Shown here: in pieces, positions 35,702 through 47,984 of the stretch | How positions within the stretch are numbered: the first letter of the stretch is position 1 | How the letters are laid out: each line of letters opens with the position of its first letter | Assembly: GCA_002270565.1 (NCBI GenBank) | Contig: NQMI01000056.1 | Location: 68,168-132,167, forward strand | Direction of reading: 5' to 3' | DNA: 64,000 nucleotides | From: Stenocarpella maydis | Lineage: Eukaryota > Ascomycota > Sordariomycetes > Diaporthales > Diaporthaceae | Notes under the pieces: model-generated | What the model was told of the DNA's origin: nothing | Databases searched by the model: none | Seen by the model: the letters and a program-made list of their open reading frames with translations, nothing else | Translations under genes and position numbers: made by a program

Positions 35702-36340
35702 GTTTGAGTGTTGATGATATTGAAGTTGATTTTGAAGCGAAGGTAAACGCAGACAGTGGCTGGCAGGACGGCAGGAGCTTGGGTGGAGTGGTGGGGGCGC
35801 TAGCTTGGGTACGACTCAGAATGTACATCAAGGTATGCGATGTATAGCTTGCGTGATGCAAGCACGAAGAGAGCAAGATAACAATGACAAATATATAACC
35901 TCGGCAGCGCCTGGATCAAATAGTCTCTTGAGAGGACGACACGGAGTGCTTTGCTATCCTGTCCGCGCACCATGATGCAGCCAGCCGCAGGCTGATCGGA
36001 ATCTGGTACACACCCGAGGTACCCATGTATGCTATACAGTGTTTGCCTTGTTTTGGCGAACCAGTGGTTCGCACGCTTGCGGCTCTGTCCACGTCGGGGT
36101 CCATGGCTCGCCCACCTTGCAAAGCCCTCAGCTCCTCTGAGGCATTCCCCTCAATCCCAAGCCTCATATTATCGCCGAACAAAGTAAATGCTTCTCGGGG
36201 GCTTATCAGCCATCACGGGCGGATCTCCTAGCAAGTGAGCATGCAGTCAGCAGGAGCAGAATGACTCATGGCAACCTGCCACGCAAGGTAATCGCAGTCT
36301 TCCTGATGTGTCTGTTCATGCTGTCATGGTAGAGAGGGAG

Positions 36341-36377
36341 GCGAGAGGAAAGAGGCGAGAGGAAAGAGGCGAGAGGA
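36341..36377. repeat. 14-bp tandem repeat (2.6 units)
   Basis: The unit gcgagaggaaagag occurs twice, then a partial gcgagagga. Purine-rich, in non-coding DNA. Confidence 0.85.
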
Positions 36378-39300
36378 CAAGGCCCCTGTGCTCTGACTGC
36401 AGGGGTGCTTACATAGTAGTATTTATCTGCGTACTGGCTAATGCGGCTGAAGAGCCAGAACACAACACTCGAGTGCGCCGCCGCGTATTGATGTTATCAA
36501 CCAAACCAGGTGGGTCACGACGGTCGTAAAACCATCCTCGAGTGTTCTTTCTGTTCTTTCTGTTGGCAGCTCTTGCACCATCAATCGGCATCCGTCTCCC
36601 CTCCCGCCTTGAGCAGAGCCGGCTGCCATGTCACCGCAGCCGGGCCTCCTGCAAGAGACTACATATCTCGTCCCCCGTCCTGCCCGTCTTGCCCGTCTTG
36701 CAACCCACCAACCCACGTCTCCATGTCCGGAAGGCCGGTGATACAGCCGTCAGTTCTCATCGTACAATCCTACCTCAGCCAAATCCACAAGGCCGGGTTC
36801 CGCCGCCGGCCCTGGCTGGAACCGGCGCTTTGTCATCCGGCTGTCGGTGCTGTGCCCCACTTCCCCGGCCTGAGCCTCCGGTTCTCGTGTCGAGATGCAC
36901 CGACATTCCGACTTCAACCTCTTCACAAAATCCATCCCCCCGACTTCGACAACTCCAGGTTTAGTTGGCCCTTCTTCGCTCCGAATAATGCTCCACCATC
37001 GCTTACCAGGTCACATCTTTAGGTAAAGGCCATTAATAGATGCCGTGTCACTTCCAATCGGCTTCGCCGTCGTGGCAATGTGGCTGAGCACGGCTATGTT
37101 AGCGACCGTACGGTGGCGAGTGGCGTGAAAATATCCTGAGCATCGACCGTCCACCACCTGAGTCAAATTATTTGTAGCAGCAGGAGCCCTCTCTGTGCTC
37201 GTCGACGCAGCATCACATCACCACATGTTGCCACAGCGGTAGAGGCGAGACCAAGAGCATGGCACGAAAATCCGTGGCACACCACCTGGGACGCTTTCAC
37301 CTATCGTATATCATTACCGTCAACACTACTACGGAAAGATCTGTCGAAAATCCTTGCCACTCGAGCCGATTGCCTCTGGGCCCTCCTGGAATTTCCATCT
37401 TGATTTGCCCAACCCCCCCCCCCCCACACAACCGGCGTGTGCTGCACGCTACGCGCTGCGCACCGCGACGCAACATCTAGGCATCATACACAGCTGCCTA
37501 GCCGGAGACGTCTCCTTCAGGTCCCACCCGGGGAGTTAGCTCTGGAATCCTTGCACACGATACCGCCGCTCGCTTAACTATCGCCACTATATCTATAGCT
37601 ATTCCGCAGATAGTCGGACCGATCCTTTTGTGAACCCTCCTCTTGTCGCTAGCTGCCAGACCTCTCAGCTACCACGACCAATCTAGGTCAGTGACTCAAC
37701 GACGACCGTCAGCAGCCAAGCGCACTTTTGACGACCCGGGTTTGCTACCTTGTCGTTCTTGGCGTAGGGGGGAATGTTCGCGAAGGCGAGGACATGGCAA
37801 CTGGTGAATCTATGCCTGGTAACCCCCTGGACCCCCTTTACCGTCCGGCGCGGCCTTATGAGATACGACAAAGAGCACTGCCACAGATCCCCAAGCTTTG
37901 CAATCCGTTTTGAGGGCCTTGGTTGGATATCTCATCGCGGAGCTGACGGGAGCTAGCGCTGCTCTGGAGTCTGTGGGGGTGCTCTTCCAGCCACTCGTCG
38001 CCTAGGCCGCCTATGAGTGGAATGCTTAATTAGGCAGTCATTTGCGAGGCGTGAGGGATGCTCAGCTTTCACAAGAACACGCTTCTCGTCCCCTGTGGGA
38101 TGACTCAAGATATGAAAGTAAGGCAAGACTCCGTCACGACTCGGGCGAACGCGATCTCGTGACCATGGAGGACGATGATGTAAGAAGTTGCCTTGGAACT
38201 GCTCATCTAGGATGACCTGTCACCTTACGAGGCTTGCACAGGCAATGTCTTTTTGCGCGGGTCACATGTCTTGTCATCATGAGGACGAGACGGTGTTCTA
38301 AGCTGTACCAGGCTCTGGCGATTGCTCGGTGTAAGGCTCCAGGTATCCATCATGCACGATGAAGCCCTCCGAGGTTCTTAGTACAACGTAAAATCCTCGG
38401 GGGAAGGCCATGTTCCTTCAAGTCAGCCCAGAGTTGAACATACCAAAGTACCTCAAGTTGGTATAGCGGATCTCATTCGGTTCTCAGGTGCAGAGCCTCT
38501 TGTGTGATGCTCAGCCTTGTTTCATAGAGTGAGCTGCCTTTTTTCTTAGATAAGAAAAGTGTAAAAAAAGGAAGAGAAAATAGAAAATGAAAATCATCGA
38601 GTTGGTGTAGACGGGGTTGGCCGGATAGCTTTTGCTAGCCAGCTGTGGGTAAAAGCAAAATTACACCCATGATATTATTTCACAGGATCTAAAACCACTG
38701 GGATTAAAGTACACCTCTATTGCTATACCTAAGTCTTTTACCATGAAGCCAACTGACTGAAAACCTACCGTTTGTGGAAAAGGCCACAACTGATATCAGG
38801 TTGACAACTTCACCTTAATAGGAGCACTGAAGCGACGGTCTTATAATTTCAACTTCTGTCGTTACAACTACACTTCAACTCAACTGGGTGGACCTTGAAC
38901 GAGTTTGCCAAGGACATCCTTCCCTGGGCGTAATTCAGGACTATGTTAACTCAAGCTTGAGCACCAGAAAATGCAATCTAAAACTTTTCCTGATGGCGAA
39001 TCCAAGCGTGTTATTGTGACTTTGCCACCGCACATTCTCTATTCACAACGGGAGTGATGTTTTCTGTGGCGGACTGGTCTCCGTGGCGAACATTCCATGC
39101 AGAAACGCGTCGTACAATAAATACATGGGACCATTTGGAATCTTCACAGGTCACATCGCGCCTCCCTTAACCCCCCCCCCAACCCCAATCCCAGCATGGT
39201 GCTCACTGCAACACTTGCCCAGGAAAATATTTTCAAATCTCGGTGCCTTGCCTCTCCGGCCATCGGGATGACTATTCTGGTGAGGATTGAGAATTGCTGG

Positions 39301-42300
39301 TCTGAGGCAATCAAGGCGAGAATGATGCCTAGAAATTGTGGAAACCTTGGAACGCATCGATTCCGGCGCCGGAGTCAAAGTCCCTCAATGCTCACCGCGT
39401 TGGGAGAATTTTCGTCTGAACTTTGGCTCAAATGCTTACTTAGTCAGTCCAAGGATCTCCGCCGCGGTGGCGGCTGAATCCAACCTCGTATTACGTGCCT
39501 CCTTCTCAGCTGCGAACAGTGCGTCTGCTCTTAACAAAAAAAAACGTGCAGGCGGTGTGAGAATCTTCGGACGCTCCGTCGAGCACAGTCTCTTATTTGC
39601 ATTTGTATTCGTCTAATCAGATAGTACCAAGACCCTCCGCGACTTTTAATAGCCCTCGCCAGCAGACGGATAATTCTAGATGTGACAATGAATAGACAGC
39701 TTCAAGTTGAGGCCAAGAAGGCATTGTCCAAATGCTCTCAGTCATTACCTGGTTAGGTATAAAATCATTACATGTGTGTTTGAAATATTCTTTCTTGAGG
39801 CCTCATACCGGCCACGACGTACATAAACCGCCGGGGCTGGGTTCCGATAGGTCTGCCAATCATACCAAAGTTCGGATGCTTCGATCCTCACGACATCAGC
39901 CTTGGAATACGATGACTCAAACGAGGCAACCATTTTGCCTGTATCAAGCTGAACCAGTGGGCTGGGTTGCCCAATAGCACTGACCACCGGTTGGTCCCAC
40001 CGTGGACAATGTCGGTGAGCTATATTGGTATGGCGTTGTTGCAAGGCAGTTCGACTGCTCCAACAAAAGATCATCAGAAAAAAGCCTCACATGTTGGCTT
40101 TGAAGACGGAAACCGGGTGGAGAGGGTACGCGGGATGGTATCCCAGGGCTGTGCAGTCACAAAGTAACCCAAGTGGCACCCGATGCCGTGTTGATGCTGG
40201 TCCAATAATGTAGGAGTACCAAGTGCAGTTTGTCACAAGAAGCGGTTTGTTCACAAGAGGTGTCTTGAATGGCTGCGCTTATGCCTATCCTGCTGCCATC
40301 CAAAACGATGGAAGTGATCTTCGTTCACAGCCGAATGATTTGACAGTAAATAAAGTTCTGACCAGGCCTGACGGATCCACAAACCCCTTATGCGCATGGA
40401 CCGGGGAATAGAAACCAAAGGTAGGAGCCCAAGGGTTCACAGCAGCCGTTGTAATATATACGGTGGTTCCTAATTGTATGCCCTTGGCCGTGCCGTGGGG
40501 GTGACACCTTCTGGAAGCAGCAAAATCCTGACCGAGCCATGTAGCTACCCGAGTCGTAAAGTGCCCCCCCCCCCGCCCAGCATGGTGGGAGGACCGAGGA
40601 CGCACACCAGCCAGCTGCCTTCTGATTCATCTAGGGCTCAGACTCGGAGGGGAATATGGACTTGCTGTTTCTCCGGTAAAAAGCGGCAAGACTAGGCGGC
40701 GTCCGACCGTGGGCAAGACTCTCTGTCTCGTTAATCGAATGTAACGATGGGCTTTGATGCCTTCCAGTATGAAGGCAAGGCAGATTTCCAAGTTTCCAGG
40801 AGTTTTGGAGCGAATCAAGACCTGTTATCAAATTGAACCACCCCCTCGACTTTCGCCGCCGTGGCCAAGGGCTCTCTTGGACGAGTCGCTTCGAGTGGTC
40901 CCCCGGGTACGCACAACGCTCGTGGCAAGCTGCCTCGGTGTGCGCGACACCACGCGCCAGGGAATTTCCGCATCCTCATCGGAGCCAAAAGGGTGCCTTC
41001 CTCCCAAGCTCACTCGCGATAGCTGGCCTCGGGTCGTGGGTGCCCAAACACCTTGCCTAACTAGCCCCAGTCGTTTAGATGAAGGCCACACACAGCCTTG
41101 GCTGTCGCACCGCGTCTCTGCGGTTCTGGATAGCACCACGTGGCGGCTGGATACACGAGCCTCTTGGCCATTGGTGAACCCACCCGAGCCAGCCGACTAA
41201 AGGCCGGGGACGACCACAGAGCCATTCATAGACTGCCAGAGGCTTTGTGCGACACGATAAGAATCCTGCTTTACCGTCGTCGATGAAGCAGTGACGCCGA
41301 TGGAATCGTGGTACCCCACCTGGGGCTTCCGAAGACTCCAGGTTGCCCTTTCGGACTCAGCTGCCTCGGGAACAGGCCGTGTCCCAAGGGAGTCCTTCTC
41401 CGTCCAGACACGTCCTCATCCTCGTACGAGTCGGGGGACACACGCCACGGGAGGCCCCCAGATGCCGTGCGTGGTTCAGCAGAGTCGGGAACGCCATGTT
41501 ACTAGCCTGCACACGCCCGCGCACGCCCTGTGCTGTGCTTGGTCGAACCGGGCGCCTCGGGCGGCCATCAGGCATGACGGCAGGCTTTCTCCTTCGCCCT
41601 ACGATCCGAGCACTCCATAGAGATGGGGGCAATCGAACACACCTAGATGGTCATCAGCGACTCATATGGAAACACGTTTTGGTTGCCTACATTGCAATGT
41701 ATGTCCTCACCGTCTCATGACTCGGGCGTCCTTGCCCGAGGCAGGAGATGGGCAGCAACACATCCAGGACGACGGTGGGTGCTTACAAGGCGATGCTGAC
41801 GAGACTGGCTCTGAGTGCCAGATGGAATTATTATCGAGGCTGGTTTGGGGCATTGCTTCGACCAGTGTCGGGTCAGGGTAGAATAATCCTCGGTGCTATG
41901 CGTTGTCCTTGCGTAAGCGTGAGCTATCTATAGCCTTGAAAGCGGTGTCTTCTGTGCTCCACAGCCACTAACTCCAACATAGGCCTCGTCGAACAGGAAT
42001 GAAGGTATAGTCTCAGAGGCTTCGGGGGTTCCCCTTGGCGGAGATGCCGCTTGAGCTCTCGCCTCGCCCCGAGTGAGATGAACGAGGACGCCTGAGCCCA
42101 AAGGCCCGTTGCAACCCAAGAGAGCGCTTGTTATGCCTGGGGAACAAGTTGCATGCTGTGGCTTGCGTTCTCAGGCGAGTCAAGGCCAGCGCGCGGTGCT
42201 GTTGGCGAGTTTGTAGAGTCACTTGACCACCTCGTGCTGAACGCTTGTGTCACACAATGCATGATCAACTGGTTGATGCAGGCTTCCTCTGCCCTCTTTC

Positions 42301-45248
42301 CCTCCCGTATTATATATGGTACTGTGCGCCTTGAACTTCTATGGTGCTTCCTTCCGTTCATCTGCAGAGCAACCGCGTTCAGCATAGGCCAGCCGTTCGT
42401 GTGACGCTCCTCCACCAAGGACTGTGATCCTTGATGTCATTGTTCAAGATGGAAGCTTGGTATATTTTGGTTACATTGTGACCCCGATGTTTACAACGCA
42501 CATAGCCTTCTTCAACAGCATGATATCATTCATGCGTGTGGTCTTGCAGTACATATAAGGCTGACATGCAGTTGTACCCATTAATGACCCAATTCTCAAC
42601 CACTCCGGTCGTCCCCGGTGCAGTAGTCCGCATAGCAGCCCCGCAAGGGATTTTTCCAAGACCACGTATGGCCAGCTATAAAATGGTTGGTTTCTCCCCG
42701 GAGTTGTAACGTGCGAATAAATCCCGTGTTCGTTCAGGTTGATGTGAGGTGGCGCACCTGTGCACATAGTAGACTGGCCCATGACGATTGGCTGCCACCG
42801 TACATATACGATTTTCCTTCATGCCCAACCGTTGTGGATCAGACAGCACTCAGCTATCCACATCTAGAGACTAATGCAGAGTTGGGGTCGGATTGAGAAC
42901 TAACTTTGCCTATACTGGGCCCTGATGCGAGCAGCCCTGTAATGCGGCCAATTAAGGCCTTGGGCGTCGTTTCCGGCGCTGTCAAGGCGACGGACAGCAG
43001 CAGTGCCGCTGCTGTCCAGCCCCCTACCTCGTCGTTCTCTGCCAACTGCGTCTTGGCTTCCTTATTTAGACAAGTCCCCTCGAGAGTCCAGCTTTTTCAT
43101 GCTTACACAAGATTTTTTAAACCGCGATGCCGCCCGACCAACGCGACCCGAAAATCGATGCTGTCCAAGCCATCATCGCGCCTCTGGGCAGGCCAAACCC
43201 GCCTGCTGGCGCTGCCGACATTGCCCGCCGTCTGAAACCTTGTTCTCCACATCAAAAGTAGGCAGCAGAAACTTATTTTTAAGGCAAGGCAACCAACATA
43301 CGCCGCAGCGAGACAAGGGCGATTGTCCGGCAGTTGTTCAGAGGCATTTCTCCAGGCCCCGCGGCACCTCGTGCGGGATTCCGGTTGGACCTTGCCCCAA
43401 AGACGGCGATGTCCTTCCTTGTCATGATTAGTGTTCCACTTCGGCTGCTCGGTTGGGGCTGGGCGCTGCGGGGAGCAGAGGGGGGGGAGGGGGTTGGGGG
43501 GCACCTGGACCGAGGCTAGGAATGCCAGCCGTGACGAGCAAGCATTCCCACTGATCGGGCCGCCTGGTCGGGAGAGACGCTATGAGCAATCAAAACGTCT
43601 GAGCGAAGCGCCATGTAGAATAATAAACAATGTAGCGGCTGAATGTGCTCGTCACAGAATTAATGCTCGGCGAATCGCGCGGGCATATGCGTGTAAGTTG
43701 ATTGGCTCAGCCACTTCCCCTGGGACACGATCTTGGGGAGCCAACCCCCCCGTGTTACCTGCTGCTGCCTGGGAAAACTGGTTAATAAACCACCAAATAT
43801 TGATTTCGGAGCACTTCAAGGCTGCGTCCTAATATTGCCCAGCGCCTCGCCGTTCCAGGAGCCCCCGCGCGGGACCTGTGGCAGGCATGCCTAATTCCCT
43901 GTCCAATGTTTGGGGTTGAACGGCCCCTTCACCAAAGTACGAGGCGTTAGCCAAGGCAGCCGGCAGGGCCATAGCGAAGCTGGGCGGTTAGTGCGATACT
44001 CGCGCAGTTGCCTCATGGGCAACCTGATGCCTCTTTGGACATCACAGGGAGCAAGGGCTGTACTGCAAGAGGACCCGGCATCAACTGGGTGAACCAAGTC
44101 CACAGCGCCTTGGGGGCACGAGGCACAGCCAGCCATCATCTCTGGTGTCACACCTGTCGGACAGAAACACGCACATTCCAACTGCTGGTCCCATTTGCTA
44201 GGGTACAGTGTCCTCCGTCACACGCTTCATAAAGCCATGCGGCGTCACGAGGAACATGTCCAGCAGCGGCGACAATCGGGCAGGGTGTGAGCCCAAGGAC
44301 ACCGCCAGCACCGGCCAGGCACGTGTCAAGGCGTTCTATCACGCTCGCCCCCTCCAACGTCGCCCAACCGTTGCGTCTTGCCTCACCACAAGGCAATCGC
44401 AAGCCCTGTCGAACGCCCAACCCTCGGGGCCAGCCGACTCCGTAAAGCCCAAGGCAACGAGACACGGGTCAAACAACAATCACATTCCAACGGAGGCGTC
44501 CGTTGGCTGTCTGACCACACACATGCCCGGGACCGTCAGACACCAACATGCCAGCATCTGCGCTGAGGCAATGGCCTCCTGCCTACCGACCAGGTGCCCC
44601 CAGCCTTGTAGGTTGGGCACATCTGCCCTCAGATAAACGCCCAAGGGCTCAGCCCAGACGCGCCAGGCCGCCACGCCGTAGCCAACGGGCTCGGCCTCCC
44701 AGTAGACCTGGTGAGTTGAGTCAGCTGGGCCATTCGCGAGGCTGGTTTCAGGGACAAGATGCCCGGTTCGCTGCGAGGGGGCCCAAGGAAGGAAGGAAGC
44801 AAGGCAACTCGCAACCTCACGGGCAGGCAGCCAGAGTACCACTTCATGCCACTTGCTGTTGACTTGATGCGGTGGCACACACCCGCCGGAGACCGTAACC
44901 ACGCAACCCATCCGAGGGGCCATGATGCAACACTCAGGTCGCCCGCCTCAGGAGGCTGTGGCTATAGTGCTGGGTCTGGCGGGCGTTGATCGCACACTCC
45001 TGCCTCCTCCCCTGTATCTCTCAGCCCGTCCCGAGATGCACAACCCCGCGGCGGACCTCAGGACTCAGCAGGAATATCGCATGGTCATCCTCGGTGAAGA
45101 CCAAAACCAGCCGTCACATACCTCCGTGACCGGCCGAAACAATAGGCAGGAATTACCGAGGGTGCAATGCCGGCTTTGCCTGCCCAAGGTGTTGAACGAT
45201 GTTGTGAAATCTGGTAATGGAACCTACGCAGGATGGAAGAAAAAACAA

Positions 45249-45292
45249 GGGGGGGTGGGGGGTGGGTGGGTGNGGGGGGGGGGGGAGATGGG
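45249..45292 (+). repeat. G-rich tract with one ambiguous base
   Basis: At least five runs of three or more Gs separated by single Ts, with an N at 45,273 inside the tract. The pattern fits a potential G-quadruplex and a site of sequencing difficulty. Confidence 0.8.
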
Positions 45293-46090
45293 GTTACGTA
45301 GCATTGCACAGCAATACACACAAGTATTTGAACCTGTTGAGCGAAGTGGGACATGATATCATGTCTGTGGACGAAAGGGAAGCCGACCAGGCGCCACATG
45401 ATTTCAACCCGACCGGCAGCCGGAAGACAAGTGTGTAGGTGCATGATCTCCGCTGCGGTCCTGGAGACATTGGTATCACGACCGGAGCAGCCACCGCAGG
45501 CCTGAACAGCGAGGAGCGGAGCTGGACTGAAGCTCGTGTGGCGTCGCGCGGCGTGCAGGGCAAGACGGGCCTCGTGCCGTACCACGCGGGCAATGCACAG
45601 TGCGCACGGGTGGATGGGAGCGTGTGGCTTCACCAGCCCTCGCCGAGGTGGTATCATGCATGCCAACAGAGCCCGAGAAGCGTCGGTATGGAGGCAGTGT
45701 GTCCGCGACATCGGCCTCCGACAACGAGCCCGACGGGGTAGGCAGCCAAGCCACCGCATGCTGAGGAGCCCAAGCCTCAGGACCGGGTGATCTGACCCTG
45801 GGCCACCACCACAGATGCCAGTGCGCATACGACAGCTCGTATTGCCGCCTGTCGACTGCCGACGCGGGCGGTGCCGCGGCGCCGAGAGCCCATCGCGGAG
45901 CACACGGAGCACGCGGAGCACGGCAGGAGGGCGAGATGGCGGGGCGCTGAGCGACGAGGATCGTGGCCCCAGGCGAGACAATGCACGTGGAGGCTCGGTG
46001 AAGACAGCTGGAGGGCCATGCCGAGGGGCTCCTGTGGCGGGGGCAGAGTGGCCCAGCCAGGGCAGGCAGGTTAGCGGGCCCAGCACCCAG

Positions 46091-46138
46091 CGCCTGCCAG
46101 GTCGCCTGCCAGGTCGCCTGCCAGGTCGCCTGCCTGGG
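46091..46138. repeat. 12-bp minisatellite (4 units)
   Basis: Three exact units of cgcctgccaggt and a fourth altered one (cgcctgcctggg), just upstream of the 24-bp array and of the thioesterase gene. Because 12 is a multiple of 3, a frame running through it encodes a repeated tetrapeptide. Confidence 0.9.
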
Positions 46139-46156
46139 TGCGCTGCGGAGGTAGAC

Positions 46157-46256
46157 CACCACGTCGAGCACCACCCGTGCCACCACGTCGAGCACCACCC
46201 GTGCCACCACGTCGAGCACCACCCGTGCCACCACACGTCGAGCACCACCTCGCGCC
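46157..46256. repeat. 24-bp minisatellite (3 units plus a shifted fourth)
   Basis: The unit starting caccacgtcg occurs at 46,157, 46,181 and 46,205. A fourth, partial copy at 46,229 carries a 2-bp insertion. Read in the thioesterase frame it would encode a His-rich octapeptide (HHVEHHPC) three times. The proposed start at 46,301 leaves it outside the protein. Confidence 0.9.
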
Positions 46257-46300
46257 TCCCCCGCCCTCCAGCGCCACCACCAGACACCGACGGCAGCGCG

Positions 46301-47227
46301 ATGCCCCCATTCCCACCGCAGCACCGGCTTGCCGCAGCGTGTGCCGCAGGGCTGGCCCGGCAGGCGCGGTGGCGCATCCTGGCGCCAGCACAGGCGACAT
46401 GCCAGCACCGAGCCGCGCCGCAGCGACCACCACCGCCGCGACCACCACCGCCGCGCTGCGACCACGCCTTCTCGACCTCGCCGAGCCTGCTCCGTGGCCA
46501 GCAGCCCCCCTCCCAGCCCCGGCGCCCCCGCCGCTGGGCCTCGGCCGCCGTCTTCCTCCTCCTCGGCCTCGCCGCCGGCACCGCCCTCCGCGCCGCCCTC
46601 GCGCCCCCGCCGCCGCTCCTCCCCGGCTCGCCCGCCGACGCCTCCCTCGCCCGCGACATCCGCGCCGCCGCCTCCCGCCTCCCCGCCGTCCGCCGCCTGC
46701 TCGACGACCCGGCCTGGTCCCGCCACCACGCCGCCTACGCCGGCATCCCGCCGCCGCAGCGCCCCGCCCGCATCACCACGGGGCCCCTCGCCGGCTCCCG
46801 CGGCGTCGGCGCCTACCAGCACGTCTTCCACAACGCCGCCACCGGCGAGGTCGTCGCCGTCGTCTACCTGGGCGCCGGCACCACCGGCTGGCCCGGCGTC
46901 GTCCACGGCGGCTGCATCGCCACCCTGCTGGACGAGCACTCGGCCCGCGCCGCGACGCGGGACCTCGGCGCCGGCGGCGGCGGCCTGCTCACCGCCAGCC
47001 TCGACCTCGCCTACAGGCGGCCCACGCTGGCCAACGGCTTCTACGTCCTGCGCGCGCGGCCCGTGCCGGACGACGCCCTCGCGCCGCCCGAGAGGGGCAA
47101 GAGGGCGAGGAAGGTCTGGGTCGACGCCGCCGTCGAGACCGTCGACGGCAGGACGTGCGTCGAGTGCCGCGCGCTGTTTGTGTCGCCCAAGTCGGTGTCC
47201 CTGAGGAGGGTGCCCGACGACTTTTGA
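46301..47227 (+). CDS. Mitochondrial-type hotdog-fold thioesterase (308 aa)
   Basis: The C-terminal half is a 4HBT/PaaI-like hotdog domain (~170-297): a strand YQHVFHNAATGEVVAVVYLG, the core helix motif HGGCIATLLDE (202-212) and strands TASLDLAYRRP and RKVWVDAAVETVDG. Such enzymes hydrolyse acyl-CoA thioesters; substrate is unknown. The N-terminus is Arg/Ala/Pro-rich with HAFSTSPSLLR (~55-65), a plausible mitochondrial targeting segment. One hydrophobic helix follows (~80-100, SAAVFLLLGLAAGTAL), so an inner-membrane anchored protein is likely, as in the UPF0644-type fungal family. The same frame is open upstream to 45,815. I chose ATG 46,301 because the upstream part is minisatellite. GC content here is extreme, so all three plus frames are open; the hotdog motifs fix the right one. 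Convergent with the cryptochrome gene. Confidence 0.75.
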   Translation: MPPFPPQHRLAAACAAGLARQARWRILAPAQATCQHRAAPQRPPPPRPPPPRCDHAFSTSPSLLRGQQPPSQPRRPRRWASAAVFLLLGLAAGTALRAALAPPPPLLPGSPADASLARDIRAAASRLPAVRRLLDDPAWSRHHAAYAGIPPPQRPARITTGPLAGSRGVGAYQHVFHNAATGEVVAVVYLGAGTTGWPGVVHGGCIATLLDEHSARAATRDLGAGGGGLLTASLDLAYRRPTLANGFYVLRARPVPDDALAPPERGKRARKVWVDAAVETVDGRTCVECRALFVSPKSVSLRRVPDDF

Positions 47228-47984
47228 CCGCGCCGCGCCGCGGCGGTGGGTGTGGGTCTTGGGAAGGAGAGAGATTTGATGCGTACAGAGCGGCTGTTGA
47301 CCCGCTGAGGATTCCAGCATGGGGTGTATAGCCCAGGATGGGGCATGCATGGGATACACGGGGTGACTCCGTCCGCCGCCGGTGTGCTCTGGCGCTCGCA
47401 GGTCGCGGTGTTAGAGGCATGGAGGCCCGCGCGCGCGATTGATACATCGCATGCGTGAGAGGGCGTCTCCGTCAGACATGCAGAAGATTCAAGAATCAAA
47501 AGGAAGTCCGCGTCCAACTCGTGCTAGACCGACCCCCCGGGGCCGAGCTTGATAGCTACTGCAGGCTGGGTTTGGGCCAGGACTGCGGTTGCCACGGCTT
47601 CGGCTCTTGTGGTTTGCCTGCCCTCTGCTTAGAGTAAATTCCCTCTGGCAGCAAGCGTCCACGTCGTCCCCGGGTGGGCTCCATCCGACACTACTGACTC
47701 TCGAGGGCGAGGGCGATGCAGGCACTGGCTTAGATGCAAAGGACGGCGGTGGATGAGGAGGCCTCTTAGCATTGCGTGGTCATATTATGCTGCAATTCAT
47801 GCGCTGAAGGGGCATACTCGCCATCACTTCTGTCACGGTCGCTGTCCTGGTTGATTATATTATCCAGCTCACACAGACAATATCAGTTGCTCCATCCCAA
47901 TGTGCCATGTGCTTCCCCGCGGGCATTTGCGTCGCACGCACAACCGACCGTCCTATCTTACAGCAGGTTTTGCCCCAGGCTTGT
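47228..47984. other. Convergent intergenic region (3' ends)
   Basis: Space between the convergent thioesterase and cryptochrome genes. It should hold both 3' UTRs. No gene or RNA seen. Confidence 0.6.

Larger units (their letters stand above)
35702..46300. other. ~10.6 kb gene-poor stretch
   Basis: No gene I can support. The sequence is GC-balanced to GC-rich, with many overlapping open frames on both strands that carry no motif, and numerous C or G homopolymers (near 37,411, 39,172, 40,563, 43,480 and 45,250). Minus-strand fragments at ~39,745-40,074 and ~40,285-40,605 read partly like protein but are interrupted. A three-copy 14-bp repeat lies at 36,341. The far right end is the upstream region of the thioesterase gene. 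Confidence 0.5.

Noticed and set aside
39745..40605. Minus-strand fragments resembling parts of one protein
   Set aside because: Stops and missing splice signals between them, and no family recognised.
45085..47359. Minus-strand open frames of 524 and 627 codons opposite the thioesterase
   Set aside because: They arise from the extreme GC content and minisatellites, are Arg/Gly/Ala-rich with no motif, and lie antisense to a frame with clear hotdog motifs.
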